A stretch of DNA of 64,000 bases from Nostoc sp. ATCC 43529 (GTDB lineage Bacteria; Cyanobacteriota; Cyanobacteriia; Cyanobacteriales; Nostocaceae): contig LWTK01000030.1 of the NCBI GenBank assembly GCA_003326205.1, forward strand, positions 301 to 64,300. Reading direction: 5' to 3'. The notes under the pieces were generated by a model. That model searched no databases, was not told where the DNA came from, and was given only the letters and a program-made list of their open reading frames with translations. Both the position numbers and the translations under genes were made by a program. Shown in pieces: positions 34,570 to 44,413 of this stretch (its first letter is position 1; each line of letters begins with the position of its first letter).

Positions 34570-35277
34570 TTAACGGAAACCTAAAATTTCAGAAATCGCA
34601 GCTATTATATCAAGATAAAAGTTTCCTTTCACGGCTCGAAATAATTCAAATTTCGAGTCAGGCGCACCAAAAAACGGTCTGAAAAACCATCCTAATTGCA
34701 TCCCAACAAAAGCATAAAGCAATAACCAAAATCTTAAAATAGTGGTGCGGGTTGTTTTGCCTACTTCATCTTGTTGAGAAAGTAATTGTATTCCCTCATA
34801 AAGAAATTTCACGCCAAAGATACCTGTGATGCCAAATATTGATACATTCAATAGTTTGAAAAATTGGTAAGAATCGGGGGTAGTGATGAGAAAAAATAGT
34901 GTGACTGGTGCGAAGCTGAATAAAAGTACACTAATCACTGCTACAGATGTAAGCAACACAACGAAATGCTGTTGAATACTACTCCGCGAACCAAATAAAA
35001 CATTAAAAAAGAACAAAGTTGGAAAACAAATTATCAGTGTTAATAAATAAAATGCGGGAAGTTTGATAGCACTGGATAATGCTTGTGCCCAACCGTGGGA
35101 TGCACCAATAATTGCGCCATAGATGGCAAAGCAAATAGAACTAGCGACAAACAAAGAACTGATTTTATTTTCTAATCTGATTCCCAGGCGAATTTCTTCT
35201 AAAAATGATTGGCGATCGCGTAGTAAATTCACCAATACATTAAATTGCTTAACACTGCGAGATTGTTTTTCCAACAT
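34570..35277 (-). CDS. Multi-pass membrane protein, paralogue of the adjacent gene
   Basis: A 235-residue protein with five or six hydrophobic segments (about 42-62, 70-95, 105-130, 140-160, 180-200). An N-terminal soluble region (VKQFNVLVNLLRDRQSFLEEIRLG) and the membrane core (AIYGAIIGASHGWAQALSSAIKLPAFYLLTL, LLFSFAPVTLFFLITT) closely match the product of 35448-36152. The Gly/Ala-Ser-rich second segment recalls Yip1-like membrane proteins. It is the last gene of a probable cruP-led unit, although a degraded MITE separates it from its paralogue. Function unknown. Confidence 0.78.
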   Translation of the reverse strand: MLEKQSRSVKQFNVLVNLLRDRQSFLEEIRLGIRLENKISSLFVASSICFAIYGAIIGASHGWAQALSSAIKLPAFYLLTLIICFPTLFFFNVLFGSRSSIQQHFVVLLTSVAVISVLLFSFAPVTLFFLITTPDSYQFFKLLNVSIFGITGIFGVKFLYEGIQLLSQQDEVGKTTRTTILRFWLLLYAFVGMQLGWFFRPFFGAPDSKFELFRAVKGNFYLDIIAAISEILGFR

Positions 35278-35299
35278 AATGCTTTTCTGGTTTATATTT

Positions 35300-35378
35300 C
35301 AATACGGTTGAGTTAAGAAATTTACTCTATGGAGATAAGAGAACAAGGAAAAAAAACAGGTTTATCTGAACTCTATTA
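35300..35378 (+). mobile_element. Degraded CAATACG-family element, copy E
   Basis: Left end CAATACGGTTGAGTTAAG and a right end TTTATCTGAACTCTATTA. It lacks the internal hairpin, and no clean target duplication is visible. It lies in the gap between the two paralogous membrane-protein genes. Confidence 0.55.
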
Positions 35379-35447
35379 GTCGGTATTTGGTATAGTTACT
35401 AATGTTTAGACTATTCTGAATTCTAACTCCTAAATTCTGAATTGTTA

Positions 35448-36152
35448 CTAACGAATTCCCAACAAGTAGCTAATAGCTTGAATCACGCTGAGATAAAAAT
35501 TACCTTCTCTTTCCCGGAACAATTGAAATACAGAATCTGGTGTACCAAAAAATGGTCTGAGAGTCCATCCTAGTTGGCTACCGACGAAAGCATAAAGAAA
35601 TAGCCAAAATTGTAAAATCTTCTGGCGGGTTTTGCTACCTTCATTATCTTGTTCTAAAACTAAATTCGTGGCTTGATATAACGAAGAAATACCAATAAAT
35701 CCAGTCAGTGCAAAAACAAAGACATTTAACAAAATTAAAAATTGGTAATTATTGGTAGTAATTAAGAAAAAGAGGGTAATGGGCGCAAAACTAAATAAAA
35801 GTACGCTAGTCACTGAAACCGCAGTCAATACTAATGCTAAATGCTGTCCAAATGTCCGCTTGGAACCGAAAATCACGTTAGCAAAATACAACGTCGGGAT
35901 ACAAATCAGCAGTGTAATTAAATAAAGGGCTGGGAGTTTGATGGCGGAGGATAGAGCTTGCATCCAGCTATGATATGCACCAATGATTCCGCCATAGACG
36001 GCGAGGAATAACGAACTACAAACTAGTAAAGAAATGATTTTATTTGGTAATCTTGTACCTTGACGAACTTCCTCTAAAAACCCTTGGCGATCGCGCAGAA
36101 AACCAATCAGTACTGCAAAGTATTTGATTCCCACAGATTTCCGTTCAATCAT
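35448..36152 (-). CDS. Multi-pass membrane protein, paralogue of the next gene
   Basis: The 234-residue protein has the same layout as 34570-35277: N-terminal KYFAVLIGFLRDRQGFLEEV, then membrane segments including LAVYGGIIGAYHSWMQALSS and LLFSFAPITLFFLITT, then QLGWTLRPFFGTPDSVFQLF. It starts 22 bp after the stop of cruP, so the two are very probably co-transcribed. The strong conservation of the pair suggests a duplication. Function unknown; the link to CruP suggests thylakoid or carotenoid-related stress, which is inference. Confidence 0.8.
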   Translation of the reverse strand: MIERKSVGIKYFAVLIGFLRDRQGFLEEVRQGTRLPNKIISLLVCSSLFLAVYGGIIGAYHSWMQALSSAIKLPALYLITLLICIPTLYFANVIFGSKRTFGQHLALVLTAVSVTSVLLFSFAPITLFFLITTNNYQFLILLNVFVFALTGFIGISSLYQATNLVLEQDNEGSKTRQKILQFWLFLYAFVGSQLGWTLRPFFGTPDSVFQLFREREGNFYLSVIQAISYLLGIR

Positions 36153-36174
36153 ATTATCCTCACACAGATATTAT

Positions 36175-37722
36175 CTAAGTTTCATCTGAGTAGTCACCAC
36201 CAGAGCCGTACTTCCAAGCATCAATCAAACGATGCCAATAATATTGTTGTTCTTTTGATTGATTCTTCATCCATGTTTCTAACATTGGACTGAACTTAAA
36301 TAAGGCAGTATAAACACCTAAATTAACGTAATGCACCATCCAATCTAACAAACTTGGTAAACCTACTTGGGGAATTATTTGAATAACTAATTCTGGATGA
36401 GAGAAATTAGTTTTTAACAGTGTTTGCGTCAGTGCCCAAAATTGTACTATATCTTGTAAAAATGGCTTCAGTACTGGCGTACCTAACTGTTGCATTTCTT
36501 CAAACACTGCTGAGAGTAGTTGGTTAATTCGATCTGGGGGAATTTTTTGATTTACACCAACACTCATGGCTTTTTGAAATAACCAAGTAGCAGTCAAACT
36601 TGGCTGATACGGTTGCAGCAGTGACAGCGCTTTTGCTGATAATTGTTCAGTTTGGAGTGCTTCGTCAATGCCAAATGTTAAACGCTTCAGGTGACGCACC
36701 ATCGCACCAAAACCACCAAAACTCAAGGGGGATTGGTTACCACTGCTATCTCCCACTGGTAGAATGCGATTCCAAGGAGTTTTGAGGGGACTTTGGCGAT
36801 AGCTGGGGAAGAAGCCAAACAACGCCCGTTGAAATTTCAGCTGACTCAATTCCACACCCTGATATTCTGGTAGCAGACGCAGATATTCCTCAAAGAAGGT
36901 TGCCAAGCTGAAACGTTCGGGGTGTGCATCCATGTAGGTAAACAAGTAAGTAGTTCTACCGTCTCTAGCTGGGAATGCTTCCCAGAAGTACTGACACTGA
37001 TTGTGCAAAGATGTAAATGATAACAACAAATCGCCTGAGTTATTTTCCGGAAAACCTTGGGCGCAAGTTCCTACAACTAAGCAAAGGGCGTCTGGTTTTT
37101 TTCCTTGACGTGCTTGTTGGGTAATGGGAGAAAAATGTCCCATCGCATCGATTAACAACCTAGTTTTAAATTGGTTATTTACCATCACTCCATCTGGATG
37201 CACCACCGCTTCTTTAAAAGGCGTGTTTTCTAGCAGCTTTCCACCAGCATTGAGAAATCGCGTTTTTAATGTAGCCAGTAAATATACTGGATCTACGCCG
37301 ATATTCAAAACATCTTCTACCCAAATTTCTGTACCACCGTGAAAGCCTACTCGTGCTGGGTTATATTGAGTGGCGATCGCAGTTTCTAATTCCTCCTCTG
37401 TCAATAAGTTCAGTTCCACAAACACATCTAATTCTTTACGAGAAATATTCCACTCTTGTTCCCTCCCGCGCAGAATTCCCCGTTCCATCAACGCCACCCG
37501 CAGCCCTTTCACAGCTAAAGCCGCACCAATTAAAATGCCCAAGGTACCACCGCAGATAAGCACATCGGTATCTGCAACGCCCAAAGGCTGCTGACTTTCT
37601 GTAACTAATGTTGGTATAGGTGCAGTGTTTTCTCTGAGGGATGTTAAAATGCGATCGCTCTGACGTAACGCGCCTAAAACATCGCCCGGTAGTTGGGAAA
37701 GAATTTCTTCAGTTAAAGACAT
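36175..37722 (-). CDS. cruP: CruP-type lycopene cyclase-related flavoprotein
   Basis: A 515-residue FAD-dependent oxidoreductase of the CruA/CruP group. A dinucleotide-binding motif (TDVLICGGTLGILIGAALAVKGLRVALMERG type, about 52-85) is followed by WNISRKELDVFVELNLLTEEE, GFHGGTEIWVEDVLNIGVDP, LLIDAMGHFSPITQQARQG and GDSSGNQSPLSFGGFGAMVRHL (about 330-350), which is typical of CruP. Plant and cyanobacterial CruP is known to influence beta-cyclisation and oxidative stress rather than act as a strong lycopene cyclase. The length fits CruP better than the longer CruA. It leads a unit with two membrane proteins. Confidence 0.85.
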   Translation of the reverse strand: MSLTEEILSQLPGDVLGALRQSDRILTSLRENTAPIPTLVTESQQPLGVADTDVLICGGTLGILIGAALAVKGLRVALMERGILRGREQEWNISRKELDVFVELNLLTEEELETAIATQYNPARVGFHGGTEIWVEDVLNIGVDPVYLLATLKTRFLNAGGKLLENTPFKEAVVHPDGVMVNNQFKTRLLIDAMGHFSPITQQARQGKKPDALCLVVGTCAQGFPENNSGDLLLSFTSLHNQCQYFWEAFPARDGRTTYLFTYMDAHPERFSLATFFEEYLRLLPEYQGVELSQLKFQRALFGFFPSYRQSPLKTPWNRILPVGDSSGNQSPLSFGGFGAMVRHLKRLTFGIDEALQTEQLSAKALSLLQPYQPSLTATWLFQKAMSVGVNQKIPPDRINQLLSAVFEEMQQLGTPVLKPFLQDIVQFWALTQTLLKTNFSHPELVIQIIPQVGLPSLLDWMVHYVNLGVYTALFKFSPMLETWMKNQSKEQQYYWHRLIDAWKYGSGGDYSDET

Positions 37723-37846
37723 TTTGAAAAACTAAACTCTATATTCCCAAGCTACCTGAGAATGAAGAAAGTAGATATAATCATGGCCAGCTAATGTACA
37801 AAATTACTATAAATAATCGCGATCGCTCTTGGTAGTAGATTGGCTT

Positions 37847-38230
37847 TTAAATAACGCTAACTGAGTAGGCGCGGATTTGTGCATCCACTGTTGCAATAGT
37901 TAAGCTGTGATGCAAAGCTTGGCAGATAAGCATTCTATCAAAAGGGTCATTATGCAATAATGGTAAGTTTGTAAGTTGAGTAACACTGCCTTCATCAAGG
38001 TTAAGATTAGTAATTTGATGGCGATCGCGTTGTTTAGGAAGATAAATTTCAGGAGACTCTGGTAATGGTAGTTTCCCTAATTTATATTTAACAATACACT
38101 CCCATATTGAGACAACACTAAGATAAATTTCGTTATCTGGATTGCGAATAATATCTCGAATATTTGTTGATAGCTGATTATCACCACTGATAAACCATAA
38201 AAATATATGGGTGTCTAAGAGAATTTTCAT
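37847..38230 (-). CDS. PIN-domain toxin (VapC-like)
   Basis: The 127-residue PIN ribonuclease has the acidic residues expected of the active site: D6 in LLDTHIFLW, Glu in SVVSIWECIVK, Asp in NDPFDRMLICQA and Asp in IATVDAQ. Its start overlaps the antitoxin stop by 4 bp (ATGA), the usual arrangement of a type II module. It would cleave RNA when free of the antitoxin. Confidence 0.9.
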   Translation of the reverse strand: MKILLDTHIFLWFISGDNQLSTNIRDIIRNPDNEIYLSVVSIWECIVKYKLGKLPLPESPEIYLPKQRDRHQITNLNLDEGSVTQLTNLPLLHNDPFDRMLICQALHHSLTIATVDAQIRAYSVSVI

Positions 38231-38466
38231 CCGCCCTCAAATGAATTCATAATCTCTTCAGGCAAAGGTGCATCAAAATCATCAGGCACCATAAATTCTC
38301 CTGCACACAAACCAAATGGGCGTTGCTGTTTGTTGGTAGTTGTAATTGGTTTTAATTCAGCAATTAATTTATCTGCTTGGACAATGACAAAGCTTTCACC
38401 TGCCTCAACTTGATTCAGGTATTTCAAAGGATCTCGTTGGATCTCATCAACTGTGACTTTTTGCAT
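38227..38466 (-). CDS. Phd/YefM-like antitoxin
   Basis: A 79-residue partner of the PIN toxin. The N-terminal part (MQKVTVDEIQRDPLKYLNQVEAGESFVIVQADKLIAELKP) is of Phd/YefM or DUF2281 type and should bind DNA; the acidic C-terminus (DDFDAPLPEEIMNSFEGG) should cap the toxin. It is first in the operon, as expected for autoregulation. Confidence 0.88.
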   Translation of the reverse strand: MQKVTVDEIQRDPLKYLNQVEAGESFVIVQADKLIAELKPITTTNKQQRPFGLCAGEFMVPDDFDAPLPEEIMNSFEGG

Positions 38467-38628
38467 CTGAGTATTTCAGCGTGATGTATGGGAATAGTAC
38501 ATTGCTTGACTCTATTGTAGTGCGATATCTGAGGACAAGTTGCTTTATCGGAGGTTTGAATTTTATTTGCTATGTTGGGAAAATTCAACTAATGAAATTA
38601 ATTTATTATAGATAGGAAAATTATAAAT

Positions 38629-38729
38629 CAATACGGTTCAGTTAATGACTAATTATAAAAATTGTGGGTTTTAGAGACGCGATAAATCGCCGTCTCTACA
38701 AGTGTTTTGGTCTTATCTGAACTGTATTG
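38629..38729 (+). mobile_element. MITE-like element, CAATACG family, copy B
   Basis: Ends CAATACGGTTCAGTTAA and TTATCTGAACTGTATTG. Interior hairpin AGAGACGCGATAAATCGC. Flanked by a perfect 10-bp target duplication, AATTATAAAT, at 38619-38628 and 38730-38739. Confidence 0.9.
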
Positions 38730-38750
38730 AATTATAAATTTAAAATCTAG

Positions 38751-38794
38751 GAAAAAATAAATGGTAGGTTAATAATATAAATAACCTACCATTT
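38751..38794 (-). terminator. Rho-independent terminator of alaS
   Basis: Perfect 13-bp stem (AAATGGTAGGTTA at 38759-38771, TAACCTACCATTT at 38782-38794). On the minus strand it is followed by ATTTTTTC. It lies about 45 bp beyond the alaS stop; a GGCAGGCATCTTGCCTGCC repeat hairpin stands between. Confidence 0.85.
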
Positions 38795-38838
38795 GATTAA
38801 GATTTTCAAGGCAGGCATCTTGCCTGCCCTACAAGAAA

Positions 38839-41481
38839 TTAACCCAACCCAGTAATTAACTCAGATTTTGCCTGTGCCAAAGCCTCTGGCAACTTACTCG
38901 CATCTCTACCGCCGGCTTGGGCTAAGTTTGGTCTACCGCCGCCGCCGCCGCCGCAGATTTTAGCGATCGCTCCCACAAATTTACCAGCTTGCAGTCCTTT
39001 TTTGTTAACTTCTGGACTAAAGGCCGCAACTATACTGACTTTTCCAGCTTCGGGAACAGAACCCAGCACCACCGCACCATTACTGATTTTTTGCAATAAG
39101 CGTTCGGCTGCGGTTTTCAATGATTCTGGGTCAACGTCTTCTAATTGGGCGACGATAACTTTAAAATCGCCGACAGTTTCCGCTGTTTGTAGCAAGCTGT
39201 CAGATTTAGCGATCGCTAACTGTCCTTTCAAAGATTCTAGTTGCTTTTCGGCTGTTCGCAGTTCGGTTTGCAGACTTGTAATTCTATCCGGTAATTCTTC
39301 GGGTTTAACTTTAAAGCGATCGCTCAAATCTTTAACTACTTTATCCCGGACGTTGAGATAATCCAACACGGCAGGCCCAGAAACAGCTTCAATGCGTCGC
39401 ACCCCAGAAGCAACTCCAGCTTCGGAAATTATCTTAAAGACCCCTATCTCAGCAGTATTACTTACATGCGTACCACCGCACAGTTCCATTGATACGCTGG
39501 GAAAGTCAATTACTCGCACTTCTTCTCCGTATTTTTCGCCGAACATGGCAACGGCACCCCTAGCTTTGGCTTCGGCTAAAGGTAATACCTCTACTTTGGC
39601 AGTGTGGGCCTGGGCAATCCAAGTGTTTACTTGTTCTTCAATTTGTTGGACTTCCTCTGCTGTCAAGGCACGGGGACAGTTGAAGTCAAAGCGCAATCTG
39701 TCAAAGGAAACAAGGGAACCTGCTTGGGAGATGCCATCATCGACAATTTTCTTTAACGCCGCTTGTAGTAGGTGGGTTGCGGTATGGTTAGCTTGGGCGC
39801 GACGGCGACAAGCTGCATCGATTTGGGCAGTTACAGCATCTCCTACACGGAGTGTACCGCGTTCGATGCGTCCGAAGTGAACGAAGAAATCAGATTCTTT
39901 CTTCACGTCTTCTACACGAATCACGATGCCATCACCGGAGATATAACCGCGATCGCCGATTTGTCCCCCAGACTCAGCATAAAATGGCGTTTTGTCAAGC
40001 ACAATTTGTACCGATGTTCCGGCTTCTGCTTCTTCTTGGGAAACGCCTTCTACCAAAATCGCTTCGACTTTCGCCGTCGCCGCAGATTGGCTGTAGCCTA
40101 AGAACTCGGTGGCGTGGATATGTTCTGCTAATTTGTCGAGGGAACCTTGGACAGTTAAATCGATGGTTTCGTGTGCTGCTTTGGCGCGTTCCACCTGCTT
40201 TTGCATTTCGGCATCAAAACCCACTTCATCCACCTTCAGATGATTTTCTTCGGCGATTTCCTGTGTAAGTTCTAGGGGAAAACCGTAGGTGTCATATAAA
40301 GTAAAGGCACTTTCACCACTAATAGAGGTTTTGCCTTGCTGTTTTACTTCTTGGATAATTTCTTCTAGCAGTTTTTCCCCTCTATCCAGAGTTTTGAGGA
40401 AATTAGATTCTTCGCGTTGCAACTCAGCTTTAATTGCTGCTTCTCGTTGCCGCACGTTGGGGTAAGCTGATTCTGAAAGAGCGATCGCAGTTTGGGCAAC
40501 TTGGGTAGTAAATTCACCACTAATCCCAATCAATCGCCCATGACGCACCACACGCCGAATTAATCGCCGCAATACATAACCCCGGCCGACGTTGGAGGCG
40601 CGGATTTCATCGGCAATCATGTGGACAACGGAACGAATGTGATCCCCAATAACTTTTAGGGAAACTTTGGTTTTCTCGTCACTTTTGTGGTAATCAGTGC
40701 CAGCAATTTTGGCTGCTGTTTCGATAATTGGGAAAATCAGGTCAGTTTCGTAGTTATTCGGCACGTTTTGGAGAATTTGCGCTATTCTTTCCAAACCCAT
40801 GCCGGTGTCGATGTTCTTGTTTTGCAGTGGCGTTAAATTACCAGAAGCATCCCGGTTATATTGCATGAAGACGAGGTTATAAAACTCGATAAACCGGGTA
40901 TCGTCTTCTAAATCTATATTTTCGTCGCCGCGTTCCGGGTGGAAGTCGTAATAAATCTCAGAACAAGGGCCACAAGGGCCAGTGGGGCCAGATGCCCAAA
41001 AGTTATCATCTTCGCCCAAGCGTTTAATTCTCGCTTCTGGCACACCGATTCGATCCCGCCAGATAGCAAAGGCTTCATCATCATCTTGAAAAACGCTGAC
41101 GACAAGATTTTTTGGGGATAAGCCAAAGACTTGCGTAGAAATTTCCCAACCCCAAGCGATCGCTTGTTCTTTAAAATAATCACCAAAGCTGAAATTACCC
41201 AGCATTTCAAAGAACGTGTGATGGCGTTTGGTGCGTCCCACGTTTTCGATATCGTTGGTGCGGATACACTTTTGGGAAGTCGTAGCCCGCTTAAATTCTG
41301 GCGTGCGCTGTCCCAGGAATATCGGCTTAAATGGTAGCATCCCCGCGATCGTCAGCAGCACGGTTGGGTCTTCTGGCACGAGGGAGGCACTTGGCAGAAT
41401 TTGGTGACCCCGTTGGGCATAGAAGTCTAGAAATGTTTTGCGAATTTCGTTACCGCTGAGGCGTTGGGGATTTGAAGACAT
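38839..41481 (-). CDS. alaS: Alanyl-tRNA synthetase
   Basis: The 880-residue class II synthetase charges tRNA-Ala. The catalytic domain opens with [28 protein letters not shown]; motif 2 and 3 regions include [18 protein letters not shown] and GMGLERI. The editing domain has the zinc-binding HTATHLL and CGGTH. The C-Ala domain ends with [20 protein letters not shown]. Full length, no disruption. It has its own terminator downstream. Confidence 0.98.
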   Translation of the reverse strand: MSSNPQRLSGNEIRKTFLDFYAQRGHQILPSASLVPEDPTVLLTIAGMLPFKPIFLGQRTPEFKRATTSQKCIRTNDIENVGRTKRHHTFFEMLGNFSFGDYFKEQAIAWGWEISTQVFGLSPKNLVVSVFQDDDEAFAIWRDRIGVPEARIKRLGEDDNFWASGPTGPCGPCSEIYYDFHPERGDENIDLEDDTRFIEFYNLVFMQYNRDASGNLTPLQNKNIDTGMGLERIAQILQNVPNNYETDLIFPIIETAAKIAGTDYHKSDEKTKVSLKVIGDHIRSVVHMIADEIRASNVGRGYVLRRLIRRVVRHGRLIGISGEFTTQVAQTAIALSESAYPNVRQREAAIKAELQREESNFLKTLDRGEKLLEEIIQEVKQQGKTSISGESAFTLYDTYGFPLELTQEIAEENHLKVDEVGFDAEMQKQVERAKAAHETIDLTVQGSLDKLAEHIHATEFLGYSQSAATAKVEAILVEGVSQEEAEAGTSVQIVLDKTPFYAESGGQIGDRGYISGDGIVIRVEDVKKESDFFVHFGRIERGTLRVGDAVTAQIDAACRRRAQANHTATHLLQAALKKIVDDGISQAGSLVSFDRLRFDFNCPRALTAEEVQQIEEQVNTWIAQAHTAKVEVLPLAEAKARGAVAMFGEKYGEEVRVIDFPSVSMELCGGTHVSNTAEIGVFKIISEAGVASGVRRIEAVSGPAVLDYLNVRDKVVKDLSDRFKVKPEELPDRITSLQTELRTAEKQLESLKGQLAIAKSDSLLQTAETVGDFKVIVAQLEDVDPESLKTAAERLLQKISNGAVVLGSVPEAGKVSIVAAFSPEVNKKGLQAGKFVGAIAKICGGGGGGRPNLAQAGGRDASKLPEALAQAKSELITGLG

Positions 41482-41869
41482 GGGAGTTTTTAACTAGCTT
41501 TCTTTGAACTTTTAACTTATGCTTACCTGCATTAGTACAGCATGGCGGAAATACAGTAGCCATACCCTACTCTAAGCGGCTACGTGGCTACAAAATCCAT
41601 CATAAGCCTGTCCTACAAACTTATTGACTTTTGCCTTTTGCCTTTTGCCTTTTGCCTTTTTGCACTAGGTGTATTTCCATAACCAGCTTTATATATTTTT
41701 GCATTTTGTTCCATATTGCTGCCAGCCATCTGTGTGAGCTAGGAAGATTAATGCAGCTATTGTGATGGTTTTAGGCGATTTCCTGACTCTGGTAGGATGT
41801 GCGATCGCTAGATGCTGGTTTATTCTAATTCTTAAGAAATAATTTAAAAAACCCATATTGAGGTAAAAA
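41482..41869. other. Intergenic region with GCCTTTT heptamer repeat
   Basis: About 390 bases between divergent alaS and the metallochaperone gene. It holds a heptamer array (TTTTGCC units, about 41629-41661) and little else. GAGGT lies 5-10 bases before 41870 as a ribosome site. Confidence 0.55.
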
Positions 41870-42070
41870 ATGGCACTAAAACTGAAAGTATCAAATATTG
41901 CTTGTGAAGGATGTGCAGAAACAATTACTGAATCAATCCATGTTATGGAACCTGATGCCAAGGTGGATGTCGATGTTAACGCTAAAACCGTTACCGTGGA
42001 ATCCGCAGCATCTGAAGAATCAATCAAGCAGGTAATTGTTGCTGCTGGTTATACCGTTGAAGGTTACTAA
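41870..42070 (+). CDS. Heavy-metal-associated (Atx1-like) metallochaperone
   Basis: A 66-residue ferredoxin-like HMA domain: MALKLKVSNIACEGCAETIT contains the metal-binding pair C12-x-x-C15 (IACEGCAE). The sequence lacks the Met before the site that is common in copper HMAs (SNIACEGC). It is likely to carry copper(I) or a similar soft metal to a P-type ATPase in the cytoplasm. GAGGT precedes the start. Metal identity is inference. Confidence 0.9.
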   Translation: MALKLKVSNIACEGCAETITESIHVMEPDAKVDVDVNAKTVTVESAASEESIKQVIVAAGYTVEGY

Positions 42071-42945
42071 ATTCGATTCTCGCTTGTTACAAAAGTTGAC
42101 ATTTTAATATTTTAGGCTACGCTAACAAAATCTTTTTTTTTAAATTTCCGCTTCTATTCAGGAGTGGAATTCAATTAATTTCCCCAAATTAGGGGTAAAT
42201 TTTGACATCTCGTTTTTTTATTTAGTCTTTTTGTACATCGATAGTATTTCTCGCAAATAAAAAATGTGAATTAAGTAAACCAACACGAAAAACCTAAGTA
42301 GAAAAATTTTTCTGCTGCTAACACGAGCTAAATACTGAATTTATTTCCCTACGAGTCCGCTCTGTAATTTTAGGGTACATCAGCATCTGCAAAGCTACCT
42401 CCTCTAGGAGTAAGTTTCGCAGTATTTGATTAACCTTTTTTCTAACAGGTGGTGAAAGGCTAGTCTCTAAGGGAAAAGACTCAGATGCTAGAAAAGTAAA
42501 TAAGTCAACCCGAACAAATATAAAACAAAACAGATCTAAACTCCAAAGCTACCTACTGAAGCTTTCAGAGCGAGTAGAAGCCTCTTTTGTTAGATGAGTC
42601 GCGTTTAAACAGAGGGATGACATTCAATTTGCTGAAGCTAGTTAGTATTTTTCATATTTATAAAACTTCGGTTTTTACGGTTAATTAAAAAAATTATAAA
42701 AATTTTATTTTTTAATTTGTCAGCAATTTTGCTGGCATAATTACTGATGATTAAAAATTCTTTATTCTGGTAATTACCCCAGGTAAATAACATCCAAGAA
42801 ACTACAGCAATGCTTTATATACGGCCGTAAAATATTCAGTATTTATACTGTTTGAAAAATATTCTGTAAATAAGACATTAGTGATTATAAATGTCACTTT
42901 CAGCAATGGTACTAATAACTAGAAAGTCTTAAGAGGAGATTAAAA
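42071..42945. other. Long leader-like intergenic region
   Basis: About 875 bases. Most is AT-rich, but 42345-42610 is more GC-rich and has several short inverted repeats (CTCCTCTAGGAG near 42400, AGTCTCTAAGG...AGACT near 42455, CTACTGAAGC...GCGAGTAG near 42552). This suggests a structured RNA. I do not recognise a known riboswitch class. Confidence 0.4.
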
Positions 42946-43002
42946 ATGAGAGGTATTTTTAAATTTAGCGTTAAAAAATCATATAGCAAGAAACATAAGT
43001 GA
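42946..43002 (+). CDS. Candidate 18-residue basic peptide
   Basis: ATG at 42946 is preceded by AAGAGGAGATTAAAA, one of the best ribosome sites in the window, and opens MRGIFKFSVKKSYSKKHK, then TGA. The peptide is strongly basic (seven Lys, one Arg). It is the nearest reading frame before the diguanylate cyclase gene, about 208 bp away, and could be a leader peptide or a stand-alone small protein. Confidence 0.45.
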   Translation: MRGIFKFSVKKSYSKKHK

Positions 43003-43210
43003 GCCGAAAGGATTATTAAAAGTAAAAAGCTCAAATTAAAAACAAAATTACCTGAAATAAAGTTATGGTCTGGGAACCATTATTACTTCTTCTTTTTTTG
43101 GTTTTTAAATTTTTACTTTCGCCAAATTCGGTAAATTTATTATTAGGTAACAAGAGCAACAAGTTTTACTTTAATTAATCTCCTGAAAGTTGAAACCCCG
43201 TAAAAAAGCA

Positions 43211-44236
43211 ATGAATATTTCCATTTTGGTTTTTGGAAATAATAACTTTCGCAACACACTTCCAGATCAGATACGTTATGCGATCGCTTTTAATGTAGAA
43301 GTTATCGATAATCTAAATCAGGCGGTGTCGCACATCCAAATGACACCTCCAGATATCATACTTGTACAGGCTAGCCTAGATGGCAGTATGGAATTGTGCA
43401 ATTGGTTGAAAGACCAGACAAAGCTATCGTGGATCTACTGTATTCTCTTTGAAGATCGCCCCCAACAGCTAACTGAAAGAAAAAAATATGGTTGGCACAA
43501 AGAATTAGAAATGACTGCCGCCATGTTAAAGCAAGGAGCTGATGCTTATATTTGGCATCTAATTGATGAAACAACAGAGGATCATTTGGCAGAATTAACC
43601 GCCAATCATGGGCTAATACTTTCTCAATTGAGCGTTGGCTTGCGGAAAGCGCATAAATACCGAGATTTGATTCGGACGAATGATTTATTATCAGCGATCG
43701 CTTTAGCTGATTCATTAACAGAATTAAATAATCGCCGTGCTTTAGAATGGGATTTACCCAGGCAGATTAAAAAAGCGAGAACTCAGAAAACATCGTTAAG
43801 TTTGATTATTTTGGATGTAGATCATTTCAAAAAAGTTAACGATACTTATGGGCATTTAGTTGGCGATCGCCTTTTGCAGCTATTGTGTCAGCGTTTACGA
43901 CACAACCTGCGTTTTCAAGACACTGCATTTCGCTATGGTGGTGAAGAATTTGTAATTCTTCTGGCTAACACTACTGATGAGGAAGCGGTAATTGTAGCCA
44001 ACCGTCTCAATCGTGTAGTCAGCAAAGAACCATTTGCACTCAGTAATAAACTTACAATTAATATCACCATTAGTTTAGGCACAGCCTGTTTAGAAGCCGA
44101 CGATGACGAGCAAGGAGAAAGTCTCCTCAATCGTGCCGATCAATGCTTACTACACGCTAAAACTACTGGCCGTAATCGCGTTATTGGCTCCAAGTATTTA
44201 TCTCATGTTCCACATTTAAAAGCTGTTTCTTCATAA
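43211..44236 (+). CDS. Diguanylate cyclase with degenerate receiver-like domain
   Basis: A protein of 341 residues from ATG 43211 (a TTG at 43190 would add seven). The N-terminal domain (about 1-120) has a receiver fold, but the phospho-acceptor position after DIILVQ is Gln, not Asp, so it is probably not phosphorylated. The C-terminal GGDEF domain (about 165-330) is complete: DSLTELNNRRAL, DVDHFKKVNDTYGH, active-site GGEEF, and an inhibitory RFQD site five residues before it. It should make cyclic di-GMP. A long leader region and a small basic ORF precede it. Confidence 0.9.
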   Translation: MNISILVFGNNNFRNTLPDQIRYAIAFNVEVIDNLNQAVSHIQMTPPDIILVQASLDGSMELCNWLKDQTKLSWIYCILFEDRPQQLTERKKYGWHKELEMTAAMLKQGADAYIWHLIDETTEDHLAELTANHGLILSQLSVGLRKAHKYRDLIRTNDLLSAIALADSLTELNNRRALEWDLPRQIKKARTQKTSLSLIILDVDHFKKVNDTYGHLVGDRLLQLLCQRLRHNLRFQDTAFRYGGEEFVILLANTTDEEAVIVANRLNRVVSKEPFALSNKLTINITISLGTACLEADDDEQGESLLNRADQCLLHAKTTGRNRVIGSKYLSHVPHLKAVSS

Positions 44237-44246
44237 AACTGGGAAT

Positions 44247-44413
44247 AGGGCATGGGGCAAAGGGCATGGGGCATAGGGCAAGGGGCAAGGGGCAAAGGGC
44301 AAGGGGGAAAAGAAAGATCCCTCTTTTTACCTTTTCCCTTTCCCTAAGGCGTTGCCATCTCCCACACTCCTCATCTCCCCCATGCCCCATGCCCCATGCC
44401 CTATGCCCCATTC
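44247..44413. repeat. GGGGCATAGGGC-type repeat in inverted arrangement
   Basis: G-rich units (GGGCATGGGGCAAAGGG, 44247-44308) face C-rich units (CCCCATGCCCCATGCCC, 44378-44413), so the spacer could form a large hairpin. The right end overlaps the last codons of the peptidase gene. Confidence 0.75.

Noticed and set aside
39002..40268. Several open frames on the + strand inside alaS
   Set aside because: They are antisense shadows of a highly conserved gene and lack family features or ribosome sites.
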